Shown: positions 19,164-28,737, numbered from the stretch's first letter. The stretch is 64,000 bases of DNA from Stanieria cyanosphaera PCC 7437 (GCF_000317575.1 NC_019748.1:3492501-3556500); one strand, 5' to 3'. A program made the numbers and translations. The notes: generated by a model not told the origin, from the letters alone.

Positions 19164-20609
19164 TTATTGCTTCCATTGATTACCATCAGGCATAGTTGCG
19201 TCCTGAAGTTGTGCATTGGTTAAATTTGCTCCTTCTAACTTAGCGTTAATCAAAATCGCACCTGTTAAATTTGCTGAAGTTAAATCTGCTCCTCGTAAAT
19301 CTGCACCACCAAGATGAGCATTGCAGAGATTGGCACTGCGTAGGTCAGTATTAACGAGATTTGCTCCAATGCATTTACTATTGAGATGTGCTTCGACTAA
19401 ATTCGCATTAGATAAGTTAGCTGCAATTAAGTTAGCTTCTTTTAGATTTGCTCGATGAAGATTGGCTTGTTGTAAATTAGCTCGACTTAAATCTGCATTA
19501 ATCAAATTAGCTTCTTTTAGATTAGCTTTGCTTAAATTTGTTCCGCTAAAATTAGCATTTTGACCGTTAATTCGGGTTAAGTTTGCTTGTTGTAAATTAG
19601 CTTGACTCAAATCAAGATTGCTCAAATTAACATTTTTTAATTCTGCTTCAATTAACTTGGTTTGTTCAAATTTAACCAGGTTTAATTTAGCTCCCATTAA
19701 TTTTGCTTGACTTAAATTAGCTGCGGTTAAGTTAGCTTGACTGAGGTTAGCAGCAATTAAATTAACTTGTTGCAAATTAGCATTTTGTAATTGAGCTTTA
19801 ATTAACTGCGATCGCTCTAAATTGGCTTGATAAAAATTAGTATAGGTTAAATTAGCTGCTTCAAATGTAACCCCATATAAATTAGCTTGACATAAATTGG
19901 CATAACTGAGATTAGCCTGACTTAAATTAGAATTTTGTAAATTAGTTTGAGTTAGATTAGCTAAGGAAAGATTCGCTTGAGTAAGATTAATTGGACGTAG
20001 ATTTTTGCCTACTAAATTAAGCCCAGTCAGATTTATTTGTTGAAATTCTCTCAATCCATTTTCATACAAAAGCAAAAAATCTTTGCTAGATAAATGCTCT
20101 TTTTTGAATTGAAATATTTTATGGCAAATCAACCAAAATAGTAAACGTTCGATTTTAGTTTTATTTGTGTCTAAACTTTCACACACTGGTAATTCTGGTT
20201 GAATACTTGAATGAATTTGATTTGATAAAGATTGATTGGGTAAGTGTGGTTCAAGCCAATTAAGTAAATCACTAAGGTCGCTTCTTTCTTCAAAATCATC
20301 TGAGCCTTGTTCAATGATAGGTTGATAAAACAAGTTGAATTGGTCTTGATGAAAAGATATTTGTTCTAACTGTTGTTGCAGATGGTCGAGATATTGTTCT
20401 AATCGATTATCAATTCTATTATTGTTAATTAAAAATTCTCCTAACTGTTGTTGTAAGCAATCAATTTTTTGTTCTATTGCTGAAATAATACTTAAAATTT
20501 CTTCTAAATCATTAATATTAACTAAAGAATTCAAAATTTCCTGAATTTGAGTTTCAAGCAGTTCAATTTTATGAAGAATAAAAGCGATCGCATTGTTTGG
20601 TTCGATCAT
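19164..20609 (-). CDS. Pentapeptide-repeat protein with helical N-terminal region
   Basis: The C-terminal ~290 residues are almost pure A(N/D)LXX pentapeptide repeats (for example ANLSQANLTAANLSQAKL), which fold as a right-handed beta-helix. The N-terminal ~190 residues are helical and Gln-rich with possible coiled coils, unlike short repeat-only members. I chose the ATG at 20609; a longer frame starts at 20657. Known pentapeptide proteins bind diverse targets, so no function is assigned. The gene ends with NLTNAQLQDATMPDGNQW, a common closing unit of such repeats. Confidence 0.85.
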   Translation of the reverse strand: MIEPNNAIAFILHKIELLETQIQEILNSLVNINDLEEILSIISAIEQKIDCLQQQLGEFLINNNRIDNRLEQYLDHLQQQLEQISFHQDQFNLFYQPIIEQGSDDFEERSDLSDLLNWLEPHLPNQSLSNQIHSSIQPELPVCESLDTNKTKIERLLFWLICHKIFQFKKEHLSSKDFLLLYENGLREFQQINLTGLNLVGKNLRPINLTQANLSLANLTQTNLQNSNLSQANLSYANLCQANLYGVTFEAANLTYTNFYQANLERSQLIKAQLQNANLQQVNLIAANLSQANLTAANLSQAKLMGAKLNLVKFEQTKLIEAELKNVNLSNLDLSQANLQQANLTRINGQNANFSGTNLSKANLKEANLINADLSRANLQQANLHRANLKEANLIAANLSNANLVEAHLNSKCIGANLVNTDLRSANLCNAHLGGADLRGADLTSANLTGAILINAKLEGANLTNAQLQDATMPDGNQWKQ

Positions 20610-20657
20610 AATATGTTGTAAGTTAAAGCTAAAAATTATTTTTTCAATAATGACCAA

Positions 20658-20973
20658 GCAAAGTCACTATTTTAGCGAATAAGTTACTTAATCAGAAGCT
20701 TCCTATTGAAAATTGGTAAAATAAAACACGGCAAGACTGACCTCATGTCAATTGACATAAGATTCTGGTATAGCATAGTTGTTTCAAAATAAATAAGTAA
20801 TTTATCTTTTCGTAATGTAGAAAAATCTTTGTTGTGGATTGCCAAAACTAGATTTAAAAATATTCAGATTAAGCTTTAGTAAATGCTATCAGACGTAGGA
20901 TAATAAAAAATCACTAAACCAATCTTCTATCTAGAGATACAAATCATTTATTTAGATTATAAGGAGACAGTAT
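20658..20973. other. Intergenic region upstream of hemL with MITE-end-like sequence
   Basis: No gene is seen in these 316 bases. At 20775-20788 there is ATAGTTGTTTCAAA, identical to the terminal inverted repeat of the MITE-like element at 36891-36984, but no second end is evident here. A TTGACA at 20751 may be part of a promoter for hemL, but its spacing to an obvious -10 is not convincing. Confidence 0.4.
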
Positions 20974-22275
20974 TTGGTTAGCACAACTTCCTTTAAAACT
21001 ACTAAATCAGAAGAAATTTTTGCTGCTGCTCAAAATTTAATGCCTGGCGGTGTTAGCTCTCCTGTTAGAGCGTTTAAATCTGTTGGTGGACAACCAATTG
21101 TTTTTGACCGCGTTAAAGGAGCTTATATTTGGGATGTAGACGGTAATAAATATATCGATTATGTCGGAACTTGGGGACCTGCTATTTGCGGTCATGCTCA
21201 TCCCGAAGTAATTGAAGCTCTTCATCAAGCTTTAGAAAAAGGCACTAGCTTTGGCGCACCTTCTGTACAAGAGAATATCTTGGCAGAAATGGTTATTGAT
21301 GCAGTTCCTAGTATAGAGGTGGTTCGTTTTGTTAATTCAGGAACCGAAGCCTGTATGTCAGTGCTGCGTCTCATGCGTGCATTTACTGGTAGAGATAAGA
21401 TTATCAAATTTGAAGGTTGCTACCACGGACACGCAGATATGTTTTTGGTTAAAGCGGGATCTGGAGTAGCTACTCTAGGTTTACCAGATTCTCCTGGAGT
21501 ACCCAAATCTACTACTACTAATACTTTGACTGCTCCTTATAACGATTTGGAAGCGGTTAAAGCCTTATTTGACGAAAACAAAGACGAAATTGCTGGGGTA
21601 ATTTTAGAACCAGTAGTAGGTAATGCTGGTTTTATTGTTCCTGATGCTGGATTTCTGGAAGGATTACGCGAAATAACTCAAGATAATGGCTCATTACTCG
21701 TTTTTGATGAAGTAATGACTGGATTTAGAATTGCTTATGGTGGCGCACAAGAAAAATTTGGCATCACTCCTGATTTAACTACTTTAGGAAAAGTGATTGG
21801 TGGCGGTTTACCAGTAGGTGCTTATGGTGGACGTAAAGATATCATGTCTATGGTTGCACCAGCAGGACCTATGTATCAAGCAGGAACTCTTTCTGGTAAT
21901 CCTTTGGCAATGACAGCAGGAATTAAAACTCTGGAATTGTTGCAAAGACCGGGAACTTACGAACAATTGGAACAAATTACCAAAAAACTAGCTGATGGCT
22001 TGCTTCAGGTTGCGAAAGAAACAGGGCATGACGTTTATGGTGGTAATATCAGTGCCATGTTCGGAATGTTCTTTACTGGTAATTCGGTTCATAACTACGA
22101 CGATGCCAAAAAATCTGACCTGAATAAATTTGCTCGTTTTCATCGTGGAATGTTGGAAAAAGGGATTTATCTTGCTCCTTCTCAATTTGAAGCAGGATTT
22201 ACTTCCTTAGCTCATACAGACAATGATATTGAGCAAACTTTGGCAGCAGCTAAAGAGGTTTTGGCTGATTTATAA
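20974..22275 (+). CDS. hemL: Glutamate-1-semialdehyde 2,1-aminomutase
   Basis: HemL moves the amino group of glutamate-1-semialdehyde to form 5-aminolevulinate, the precursor of chlorophyll, haem and bilins. The 433-aa class III PLP aminotransferase has the active-site region [18 protein letters not shown] with the Schiff-base lysine (~267) and FDEVMTGFR. The start codon is TTG at 20974: an excellent AAGGAGA lies 7-8 bases upstream, and an ATG is absent before the conserved core ([17 protein letters not shown]). A terminator hairpin follows the stop. With chlB and psbA it belongs to the tetrapyrrole/photosynthesis genes. Confidence 0.97.
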   Translation: MVSTTSFKTTKSEEIFAAAQNLMPGGVSSPVRAFKSVGGQPIVFDRVKGAYIWDVDGNKYIDYVGTWGPAICGHAHPEVIEALHQALEKGTSFGAPSVQENILAEMVIDAVPSIEVVRFVNSGTEACMSVLRLMRAFTGRDKIIKFEGCYHGHADMFLVKAGSGVATLGLPDSPGVPKSTTTNTLTAPYNDLEAVKALFDENKDEIAGVILEPVVGNAGFIVPDAGFLEGLREITQDNGSLLVFDEVMTGFRIAYGGAQEKFGITPDLTTLGKVIGGGLPVGAYGGRKDIMSMVAPAGPMYQAGTLSGNPLAMTAGIKTLELLQRPGTYEQLEQITKKLADGLLQVAKETGHDVYGGNISAMFGMFFTGNSVHNYDDAKKSDLNKFARFHRGMLEKGIYLAPSQFEAGFTSLAHTDNDIEQTLAAAKEVLADL

Positions 22276-22303
22276 ATAAAAAGTTTTTGGGTTTCTAGAA
22301 TAA

Positions 22304-22330
22304 GGTAGGCTTGTGCCTGCTTTTTTTTTG
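22304..22330 (+). terminator. Intrinsic terminator of hemL
   Basis: GTAGGC-TTGT-GCCTGC forms a short GC-rich hairpin followed by nine T residues, 29 bases after the hemL stop. It is a textbook rho-independent terminator. Confidence 0.85.
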
Positions 22331-22385
22331 TTTTTTCTTTTGAAAGAGGTTGTTGTACGATAGATTCGGTCTATTCCTAATCTCA

Positions 22386-23930
22386 ATGCTTTCTATGAAT
22401 CAAATTAATATTGCTGCTCTAATCGATCAAATGCAACAGCCATCATTCTATCCTCATGCTGTTACAGAATCAATAGAATTGGTGCAAACTCACGTCTCTT
22501 ATATTTTGTTGACAGGAGATTACGCTTACAAACTAAAAAAAGCTGTTAATTTTGGTTTTTTGGATTACTCGACTTTGGCTAAAAGAAAGCATTTTCTAGA
22601 AGAAGAGATTAGTATGAATCGTGTAATTGCGCCTGAACTTTATTTAGAAGTTGTCCCGATTACTAAGACTGGAGATAACTTTAGTTTGGGTGGAGAAGGA
22701 GAAGCAGTTGAATATGCTTTGAAGATGCGTCAATTCCCCCAAGAAAATCTTTTTATTAATCTGTTTGAAGCGGGTAAATTATCGATTGAACAGATGGAAG
22801 AGTTGGGCAAAATTGTGGCTCAATTTCATGCTCAAGCTGCTACCAATGATTATATTAGTAGTTTTGGTACGGTAGCCAAAGTGAGAGAAGCTTTTGATGA
22901 AAATTATCAACAGACTGAGCAATATGTAGGTAGAGTTCAAACTCAATCACAATTAGCAGAAACTCAAGCTTTTACTGATAGTTTTTTTGCCGAGAGAGAA
23001 GATTTATTTCAAGCCAGAATTGCCGAGCATAAAATTAAAGAATGTCACGGAGATTTACATTTAAAAAATATCTGTTTGTGGCAAGATAAAATTCAACTTT
23101 TTGACCGCATTGAATTTAATGAACCTTTCCGCTTTGTAGATGTTATGTATGATGTTGCCTTTGCAGTGATGGATTTGGATGCCAGAGGTAGAAAGGATTT
23201 TGGTAATGCTTTTTTAAATACTTATCTTGAACAAACTGGTGATTGGGAAGGTTTACAACTATTGCCTTTATATTTAAGCAGACAAGCTTATGTGAGGGCA
23301 AAAGTCACTTCTTTTTTACTTGACGATCCTGCGATTGACGATAAGGTTAAACAAGAAGCAAGTCAAATCGCAGCAGATTATTACAAACAAGCTTGGGAAT
23401 ACACCCAACCAACCCAAGGAAAATTGATCCTGATGTCTGGTTTATCGGGTTCGGGAAAAAGTACCGTTGCTAAAGCAATAGCGAGGAAAACAGGTGCAAT
23501 TCAAATTCGTTCTGATGCTGTACGCAAGCATTTGGCAGGGATAGCTTTAGATGACAAGGGTAGCGATGAGATTTACAGTTCCGAAATGAGTCAAAAAACT
23601 TATGATCGCTTGTTAGAATTAGGTATTATGTTAGCTAAAGCAGGTTTTACAGTAATTTTAGATGCTAAATACGATCGTATTTCCTCAAGAGAACCTGTAA
23701 TTGCAGCAGCTAAGACCAATCAAATTCCTCTCCAAATAATTAATTGTACTGCACCGTTAGAAGTTTTAAGCGATCGCCTTAGCAGTCGTAGTGGTGATAT
23801 TTCTGATGCAACTGCTGATTTATTAGCTAGCCAACAGGCAACAGCAGAAGATTTTACTGAAGCGGAACAAGTTTATGTGACTACGGTGGATACTAGTAAG
23901 AAAGATTGGGAAGAATCTTTGAATATTTAG
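22386..23930 (+). CDS. APH-like kinase fused to P-loop nucleotide-binding domain
   Basis: This is a bifunctional protein. The N-terminal half (about 1-330) is aminoglycoside-phosphotransferase/Fructosamine-kinase-like, with HGDLHLKNIC and IEFNEPFRFVD active-site motifs. The C-terminal ~165 residues are a P-loop kinase (GLSGSGKSTVAKAIARK, IRSDAVRKHL) like gluconate- or zeta-toxin-type small kinases. Both substrates are unknown; this fusion occurs widely in bacteria and is often annotated as an ATP-binding APH protein. The ATG at 22386 is used; the longer frame begins TTG at 22350. Confidence 0.85.
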   Translation: MLSMNQINIAALIDQMQQPSFYPHAVTESIELVQTHVSYILLTGDYAYKLKKAVNFGFLDYSTLAKRKHFLEEEISMNRVIAPELYLEVVPITKTGDNFSLGGEGEAVEYALKMRQFPQENLFINLFEAGKLSIEQMEELGKIVAQFHAQAATNDYISSFGTVAKVREAFDENYQQTEQYVGRVQTQSQLAETQAFTDSFFAEREDLFQARIAEHKIKECHGDLHLKNICLWQDKIQLFDRIEFNEPFRFVDVMYDVAFAVMDLDARGRKDFGNAFLNTYLEQTGDWEGLQLLPLYLSRQAYVRAKVTSFLLDDPAIDDKVKQEASQIAADYYKQAWEYTQPTQGKLILMSGLSGSGKSTVAKAIARKTGAIQIRSDAVRKHLAGIALDDKGSDEIYSSEMSQKTYDRLLELGIMLAKAGFTVILDAKYDRISSREPVIAAAKTNQIPLQIINCTAPLEVLSDRLSSRSGDISDATADLLASQQATAEDFTEAEQVYVTTVDTSKKDWEESLNI

Positions 23931-24068
23931 GCGGTTTACTTTCAAGCATGATCAATAGAAAAAAAGCTTTTGATAAAATTGAAGCAAATTCAGAAAGTAT
24001 TAAACGCTGAAGATTTAGCCTTTGTTTTACGTATCTAATAGCGTAGTGCAATTATCAAAAGAAAACGA

Positions 24069-24494
24069 GTGAAAACTATCAGTAAATATGACAGCGACTA
24101 TTATGAATGGTCGCAAGAACAATCACGTCTATTAAGAGAATGTCAGTTCGATCTCTTAGACGTGGAAAATCTGGCAGAGGAGATAGAAAGCTTGGGCAAA
24201 AGCGATCGCCGTAAGGTAAGAAGTTTGTTTGTCAGATTATTAGAACATCTTCTGAAAAGACGTTATGTCAGGATACAGGAGTGTTATAGGGGATGGGACG
24301 TAGAAATTAGAAATTTTTCACGGGCTATCTTCCGCATACTAGAGGATTCTCCTTCACTGAAAAACTATCTCAAAGAAATAGCTGATAAATGTTACAAGGA
24401 AGCAATGAGTTCGGTTGAGGAAGAATATGAATTGTATGACTTTTCTGGTGGTTTAAATCTTGAAGATGTAATAAATGATTTAATCGAGGAATAA
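24069..24494 (+). CDS. DUF29 family protein
   Basis: A 141-aa small helical protein of the DUF29 family, recognised by YEWSQEQSRLL, LDVENLAEEIESLGKSDRRKV and LLEHLLKRRY. The start is GTG at 24069. DUF29 genes occur in many copies in cyanobacteria and have no settled function. A palindromic dispersed repeat follows right behind the stop, and the next gene converges. Confidence 0.85.
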   Translation: MKTISKYDSDYYEWSQEQSRLLRECQFDLLDVENLAEEIESLGKSDRRKVRSLFVRLLEHLLKRRYVRIQECYRGWDVEIRNFSRAIFRILEDSPSLKNYLKEIADKCYKEAMSSVEEEYELYDFSGGLNLEDVINDLIEE

Positions 24495-24507
24495 GAAATA
24501 ACTAGTA

Positions 24508-24566
24508 ACTGGTGTACAGACGTTTCATGTTCCCGAAGGGTGCGAAGCAACGTCTCTACTGGTTAT
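24508..24566. repeat. Dispersed palindromic repeat copy 1
   Basis: Arms GTACAGACGTT and AACGTCTCTACT flank a loop that contains CCCGAAGGG. The tail ACTGGTTAT is shared with other copies. The element lies between convergent genes (DUF29 and the NAD-binding gene) and could fold as a terminator-like hairpin. Confidence 0.7.
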
Positions 24567-24582
24567 CCCTTTGCTTTGATAA

Positions 24583-25410
24583 TTAAAACTCAATTTGAGG
24601 ATGAATTAATTGTAAACCTGCGGTTTTAATTTTTTGATTGACTAACCTGACGTTAAAAGAAGGGGATGAAGATACATTTCCGTCCCAATTAAGAGATGCT
24701 AGATTATGGGTGGTAAATAAACGATGATAAAATTCTTGTTTGGTGAGTGGTTCATCACTACTAAGATTGTATATTCCCTGTAATTGTTGTTGACAAGCTA
24801 ATGCGATCGCTTGCACAATATCATCTAAATGAACCCAGTTGGTATAATCTTGACCATTTCCAGGACGAGTTGTACCTGCCCAAGAACGAAAAATCTTGAT
24901 TAATTCTCTTCCTTGTCCATAAATCCCTGCTAATCGCAAAATACAAGTATTTAATTGCTGATTCTGGGCTGATAAGATTGTTTCTTCAGTTTGACACAGA
25001 ATTTCGCCATTTTGGTTGAGAGGGTTGTGTGGACATTTTTCATCTATCCATTGTCCTTGTTGGTTACCCAAAACTGCATGAGTTCCCGTATAAATTATTT
25101 GTCTGACAGTATTGGTTTGTTGTATGGCTGATACTAAATTTTTGGCTGTTTCTAAATACGCTTGTCCATAAGTATCGGGATCTCTTCGTTTTGCACCAAC
25201 TGCAAATAAAATTACTTCTCGATCTTTGATTACTTTAGTCATAGTATCGCGATCGTTACCTTGAAGGATCACAACTTCTGAGGCAATAGGTGATAGTTGT
25301 GATATTTTGGCTGGTGTAGTAGTAGTTAAAGTAAGATGATGACCAGCTTTCGACCAAAGTTTAGCGATCGCAGTACCGACATAACCACAACCAATAATAG
25401 TAATTTTCAT
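24583..25410 (-). CDS. NAD(P)-binding epimerase-like protein (YeeZ-like)
   Basis: An extended-SDR-type protein of 275 aa with the Rossmann opening IIGCGYVGTAIAKLW. The ADH-like region (ILFAVGAKRRD, IIYTGTHAVLGNQ, NWVHLDDIVQAI) resembles the YeeZ family of nucleoside-sugar-epimerase-like proteins. The substrate is unknown. Its start codon (CAT at 25408-25410) overlaps the ATG of the divergent recombinase-like gene by two bases through the palindrome CATG, so the two must share control sequence. Confidence 0.8.
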   Translation of the reverse strand: MKITIIGCGYVGTAIAKLWSKAGHHLTLTTTTPAKISQLSPIASEVVILQGNDRDTMTKVIKDREVILFAVGAKRRDPDTYGQAYLETAKNLVSAIQQTNTVRQIIYTGTHAVLGNQQGQWIDEKCPHNPLNQNGEILCQTEETILSAQNQQLNTCILRLAGIYGQGRELIKIFRSWAGTTRPGNGQDYTNWVHLDDIVQAIALACQQQLQGIYNLSSDEPLTKQEFYHRLFTTHNLASLNWDGNVSSSPSFNVRLVNQKIKTAGLQLIHPQIEF

Positions 25411-26710
25411 GAAAGTAATTGCTTATCTTTATTGCGATCCTTTATTAGATTTACCAGAAAGTGACTACAGTTGGGAATTAGTTCCAGATCGAGTGTATCA
25501 AGATTTGGGTCAACGGCAGCAATGGGAACAATTAATTTTAGACTGTCAGGTGCAACCTCCACAATATTTATTAATTCGTTCTTTAGAAGAATTAGGAGAT
25601 ACCCTTTCAGAAATATGCGATCGCATTAAACAATTGCAAGCTTTAAATTTAGAAATTATTATTTCTGAATCAAACCAAAATTTCTCACAATTATCTCAAT
25701 TAAACTCTAACAATTTACCCGATTTATTAACACAAATTCAAGCCAATCAATCCCGTCGTCGTTTACAAAAAGGACACGCTCGTAATCGACTAAAAGCTCT
25801 TCCTCCTCCTGGAAAAGCTCCTTATGGTTATCGTCGTGGGCAAGATAAATATCTCATTGATAAAAGTACTTCTCCTATCGTTAAAGATTTTTTTGAAAGA
25901 TTTTTATTATTTGGTTCTTTGCGTGGCGCAGTAAGATATTTAGAAAAAAGATATGGCAAAAAAATATCTCCTTCGACTGGTCATCAATGGTTAATTAATC
26001 CTGTTTATCGAGGAGATTTAAAATATAAAAATGGGGCAATTATTTCTGATACTCATGCTGCAATTATTTCTCGTGAAGAAGCTGCTCAAATAGATCGTTT
26101 ATTAAGAAGAAATAGTCGTTTACCTAAGCGAACTGCTAGTGCGCCTCGTTCTCTAGCTGGTTTAGTAGTCTGTCAGCAATGTCAAACTCGGATGAAAATT
26201 ACTCGCGTTAATAGAAAAAATAAACCACAAGAATATCTTTATTTACGCCCGATTAATTGTCCGCTTCAACCAAAATGTTCGGCTATTTCCTATCAAGAAG
26301 TCTTTCAACAAACTATTGAATCTATTTGTCAAGAATTACCTCGTGCTGTTGCTCAAGTAAATCTAACTAATTTAGAAGCAGCCAAAGAATCTTTAACTGC
26401 AACTATTACTCAAAAAAAAGATATTTTAAGACAACTTCCCCATTTAATTGAACAAGAAATTTTAGACCAGGAAACAGCCCAATTACGTAGTTATAAATTA
26501 CAAACTGAAATAGCTCAATTAACTCAAAAAATATCTCAATTACCACCTGTTAATTTATTTGCGATCGCTAAAACTGTTTCTTTACCTCAATTTTGGTTAG
26601 ATTTATCAGAATCAGAAAGAAGATTTTATTTACGTGAGTTTATTAAACAAATTGAAATTATTCGCTTTGGAACTAAAAACTGGTCTTTACAATTAATTTT
26701 TATCTTTTAA
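25409..26710 (+). CDS. Serine-recombinase-like protein lacking the catalytic serine
   Basis: The 433-aa protein has the layout of a large serine recombinase (XisF-like): an N-terminal resolvase-like domain (1-95), a recombinase domain (about 120-230, with PPGKAPYGYR and NPVYRG), a zinc ribbon (CQQCQTRMKI..CPLQPKC) and a coiled-coil tail. The resolvase opening reads AYLYCDPLL where active enzymes carry YxRVS, and the later LDR motif reads SLEELGD, so the nucleophile and both arginines are gone. It overlaps both neighbours (CATG head-to-head, TTAA tail-to-tail). A non-recombinase DNA-binding role is likely; this is inferred. Confidence 0.8.
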   Translation: MKVIAYLYCDPLLDLPESDYSWELVPDRVYQDLGQRQQWEQLILDCQVQPPQYLLIRSLEELGDTLSEICDRIKQLQALNLEIIISESNQNFSQLSQLNSNNLPDLLTQIQANQSRRRLQKGHARNRLKALPPPGKAPYGYRRGQDKYLIDKSTSPIVKDFFERFLLFGSLRGAVRYLEKRYGKKISPSTGHQWLINPVYRGDLKYKNGAIISDTHAAIISREEAAQIDRLLRRNSRLPKRTASAPRSLAGLVVCQQCQTRMKITRVNRKNKPQEYLYLRPINCPLQPKCSAISYQEVFQQTIESICQELPRAVAQVNLTNLEAAKESLTATITQKKDILRQLPHLIEQEILDQETAQLRSYKLQTEIAQLTQKISQLPPVNLFAIAKTVSLPQFWLDLSESERRFYLREFIKQIEIIRFGTKNWSLQLIFIF

Positions 26711-27015
26711 TTATTATGTTCTACTTCTTTTGTATTTAAAGTTTTTTGAATCAAAAATTCATTAACTAATTGCGAATAAGTTGTATAAGTTTTAGTAATT
26801 CCATCTTGATAAGTAATCAAAAAAAAGGGAATCTTTGCTACTTGATATTGAGTAGCCAAAGCAAATCCTTCACTAAAGCGATCGCGTTTATCAGCAAAAA
26901 TAATACAATCTATTTGAGCTAATAAACCAGAATTTTGCAGTTTTTCAAGAACAAAAGCAGATTTTGGACATATTTTTCCATCCAAGTCAATTTTTGCTAC
27001 TAAAGTAATTCTCAT
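26707..27015 (-). CDS. Thioredoxin-fold-like small protein
   Basis: A 102-aa protein with features of a thioredoxin fold: KICPKS near residue 14 (one Cys at the usual first position, Ser at the second) and a cis-Pro-like KIPFFLI near 61. It looks conserved in cyanobacteria but I have no functional name for it. Its stop overlaps that of the recombinase-like gene. With a single cysteine it could work as a monothiol or structural protein. The assignment rests on pattern only. Confidence 0.55.
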   Translation of the reverse strand: MRITLVAKIDLDGKICPKSAFVLEKLQNSGLLAQIDCIIFADKRDRFSEGFALATQYQVAKIPFFLITYQDGITKTYTTYSQLVNEFLIQKTLNTKEVEHNN

Positions 27016-27178
27016 TCAGTTAAATAGTCAGTAGTATTACTGAAATTTTTAGGGTTGTTATGCTTAGTTTAAATAAAATCACTAATTATTCCTACTACCT
27101 TCAAGAAAACTTGAAAAAAAAATCCAGATATTTAAAGTTTAGATGAAGAGAATTAAGTAAAAGTTAAATAAAAAACCA

Positions 27179-27216
27179 TAAAAAAAGATGAAGGATCTAA
27201 AAATTTCCTCATCTTT
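27179..27216 (-). terminator. Intrinsic terminator of the YqeY-like gene
   Basis: On the minus strand AAAGATGA pairs with TCATCTTT, extended by a GGA/TCC pair, and is followed by CTTTTTTTATGG. It lies 20 bases downstream of the gene ending at 27236 and is a clear rho-independent signal. Confidence 0.8.
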
Positions 27217-27235
27217 AGTATTGTGTTAAACCTAA

Positions 27236-27691
27236 TTAACCAAGCTTGTTTTTGACAATTTCTTGAATTTTTTTCCCGTCTGCTTTCCCTTTTAGTTGTT
27301 TCATCGCTACTCCCATCACTTTACCTAAGTCTTGAGGAGAATTAGCTCCGACAGAAGCGATAATCTCTTCTAAAACTGTTGTTAATTCTTCCTCATTCAA
27401 TTGCTTGGGTAAATAGGTTTCAATAATTGCTAATTCTTGGGTTTCTTTAGTAACAAGATCCTCTCTGCCTGCTTGCTGAAATTGTTCAATTGAGTCGCGA
27501 CGTTGTTTAGCTTGTTGAGCTAAAAGTTCAATTTCTTGTTCTTCCGTAAGACTATTTTTTCCTTGAGGACGCAAGGCAACTTCTTTTTCTAGGATAGCTT
27601 TTTTAATACTACGTACCGTTTCTAAGCGAATTTTATCTTTCGCTTTCATTGCAGTTTTGATATCTTCTCCGATTCTATCTTTTAAACTCAT
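27236..27691 (-). CDS. GatB/YqeY domain protein
   Basis: A 151-aa YqeY-family protein homologous to the C-terminal tRNA-binding part of GatB. The opening (SLKDRIGEDIKTAMKAKD) and C-terminal LGKVMGVAMKQLKGKADG are typical. In vivo role is poorly defined; a link to tRNA metabolism is suggested by homology only. It is flanked by pth upstream and ends at a hairpin terminator. Confidence 0.9.
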   Translation of the reverse strand: MSLKDRIGEDIKTAMKAKDKIRLETVRSIKKAILEKEVALRPQGKNSLTEEQEIELLAQQAKQRRDSIEQFQQAGREDLVTKETQELAIIETYLPKQLNEEELTTVLEEIIASVGANSPQDLGKVMGVAMKQLKGKADGKKIQEIVKNKLG

Positions 27692-27841
27692 GGGTTTTTA
27701 TTCCTTTTGTTTGCGTCGGCGATTCATTTATACCGCAAATAATGACGCAGTTTCTTTCTTTGTATGCTTAATGTAGCACGATGTAAATAAATAGTTTTGC
27801 CAAATAATTTACGGGAAAAAAAGTGTAACCAATTTTGCCTG

Positions 27842-27888
27842 AGTGTAAAGACATAACATCTTACGTCTCTACTGATAACTGGTTACTG
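27842..27888. repeat. Dispersed palindromic repeat copy 2
   Basis: GTAAAGACATAA and TTACGTCTCTAC form imperfect arms, followed by the family tail TGATAACTGGTTACTG. It is in the gap after pth (its stop side, 27891). Confidence 0.65.
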
Positions 27889-27890
27889 AA

Positions 27891-28508
27891 TTAAGTGATC
27901 GCAACACTACAACCATTGTAAAGACTCATTGCTTTTTCTACGCCCTCTTGAAGACTAAAATTTACTGCTTTGATAGCGAGTTCTAAAACATCAGTAACAA
28001 CTTTGGTTTCTGTAGGCGCAAATTTACCTAAAACATGACTAATTGTTTCTTTGTTGCCATCAGATTTACCAATGCCAATTCGTAAGCGAGGGAAATTTTG
28101 AGTACCAAGATGGGAAATAATTGATTTCATCCCATTATGCCCCCCCGCAGAACCAGATAATCGCATCCGCAATTTTCCGATTGGTAAATCCATATCATCG
28201 TAAATGACTAACACCGACTCTGGAGCAATTTTATACCAATCTATCACCGCTCGAACGGCTTGTCCTGAACGATTCATGTAGGTAAGAGGTTTAAGCAAGC
28301 GAATTTTACTCCGATTGGGTGCTAGTCCTTCAGCAATTAATCCTTGAAAACGCTGATTTTTTTCCCAGTTTAATCCCCAAGAGTCAGCTAAAGCATCAAC
28401 CGCTTCAAAACCAATGTTATGTCTCGTGCGATCATATTTTGGTTCGGGATTGCCTAAACCAACGATCAATTGCGGAATAATTAACTTTGCTGTCTTTTCT
28501 TGGGTCAT
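27891..28508 (-). CDS. pth: Peptidyl-tRNA hydrolase
   Basis: Pth cleaves peptidyl-tRNAs released from stalled ribosomes and is essential in bacteria. The 205-aa protein has the conserved LIVGLGNPEPKYDRTRHNIG (with catalytic His32), LLKPLTYMNRSGQAV and VIYDDMDLP (Asp). The C-terminal region is standard. It starts 10 bases downstream of a DUF2811 gene on the same strand, probably one transcript. Confidence 0.95.
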   Translation of the reverse strand: MTQEKTAKLIIPQLIVGLGNPEPKYDRTRHNIGFEAVDALADSWGLNWEKNQRFQGLIAEGLAPNRSKIRLLKPLTYMNRSGQAVRAVIDWYKIAPESVLVIYDDMDLPIGKLRMRLSGSAGGHNGMKSIISHLGTQNFPRLRIGIGKSDGNKETISHVLGKFAPTETKVVTDVLELAIKAVNFSLQEGVEKAMSLYNGCSVAIT

Positions 28509-28518
28509 GCGTATCTAG

Positions 28519-28737
28519 CTATTGTTGAAATAAGGTTTCTAAATAAACTCTCGCACAAGCGCGATAATTCTGGGAAGCTTCATTATTCTCTCCGCCACTA
28601 TTTTGTAGCAAAAATAGCGATAAAGCAGCAGCAAACACGCGGTCTTGATCCCAAGTAGGATGGGTTTCTAGATAGTTTTTGAGAGATCTGTGTAACTCTT
28701 CAGGAATTTCTGCCAAAATGCTGACTTCAGCTTTCAT
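28519..28737 (-). CDS. DUF2811 protein
   Basis: A 72-aa protein that I match to DUF2811 from its core IPEELHRSLKNYLETHPTWDQDRVFAAALSLFLLQN. The family is small and found in cyanobacteria; function unknown. It ends 10 bases before pth, so it is probably the first gene of a two-gene transcript. Confidence 0.8.
   Translation of the reverse strand: MKAEVSILAEIPEELHRSLKNYLETHPTWDQDRVFAAALSLFLLQNSGGENNEASQNYRACARVYLETLFQQ

Noticed and set aside
20751-20780. TTGACA and TATAGC as a hemL promoter
   Set aside because: Spacing of 11 bases is too short, and a 17-base spacing gives a poor -10; no promoter is claimed.
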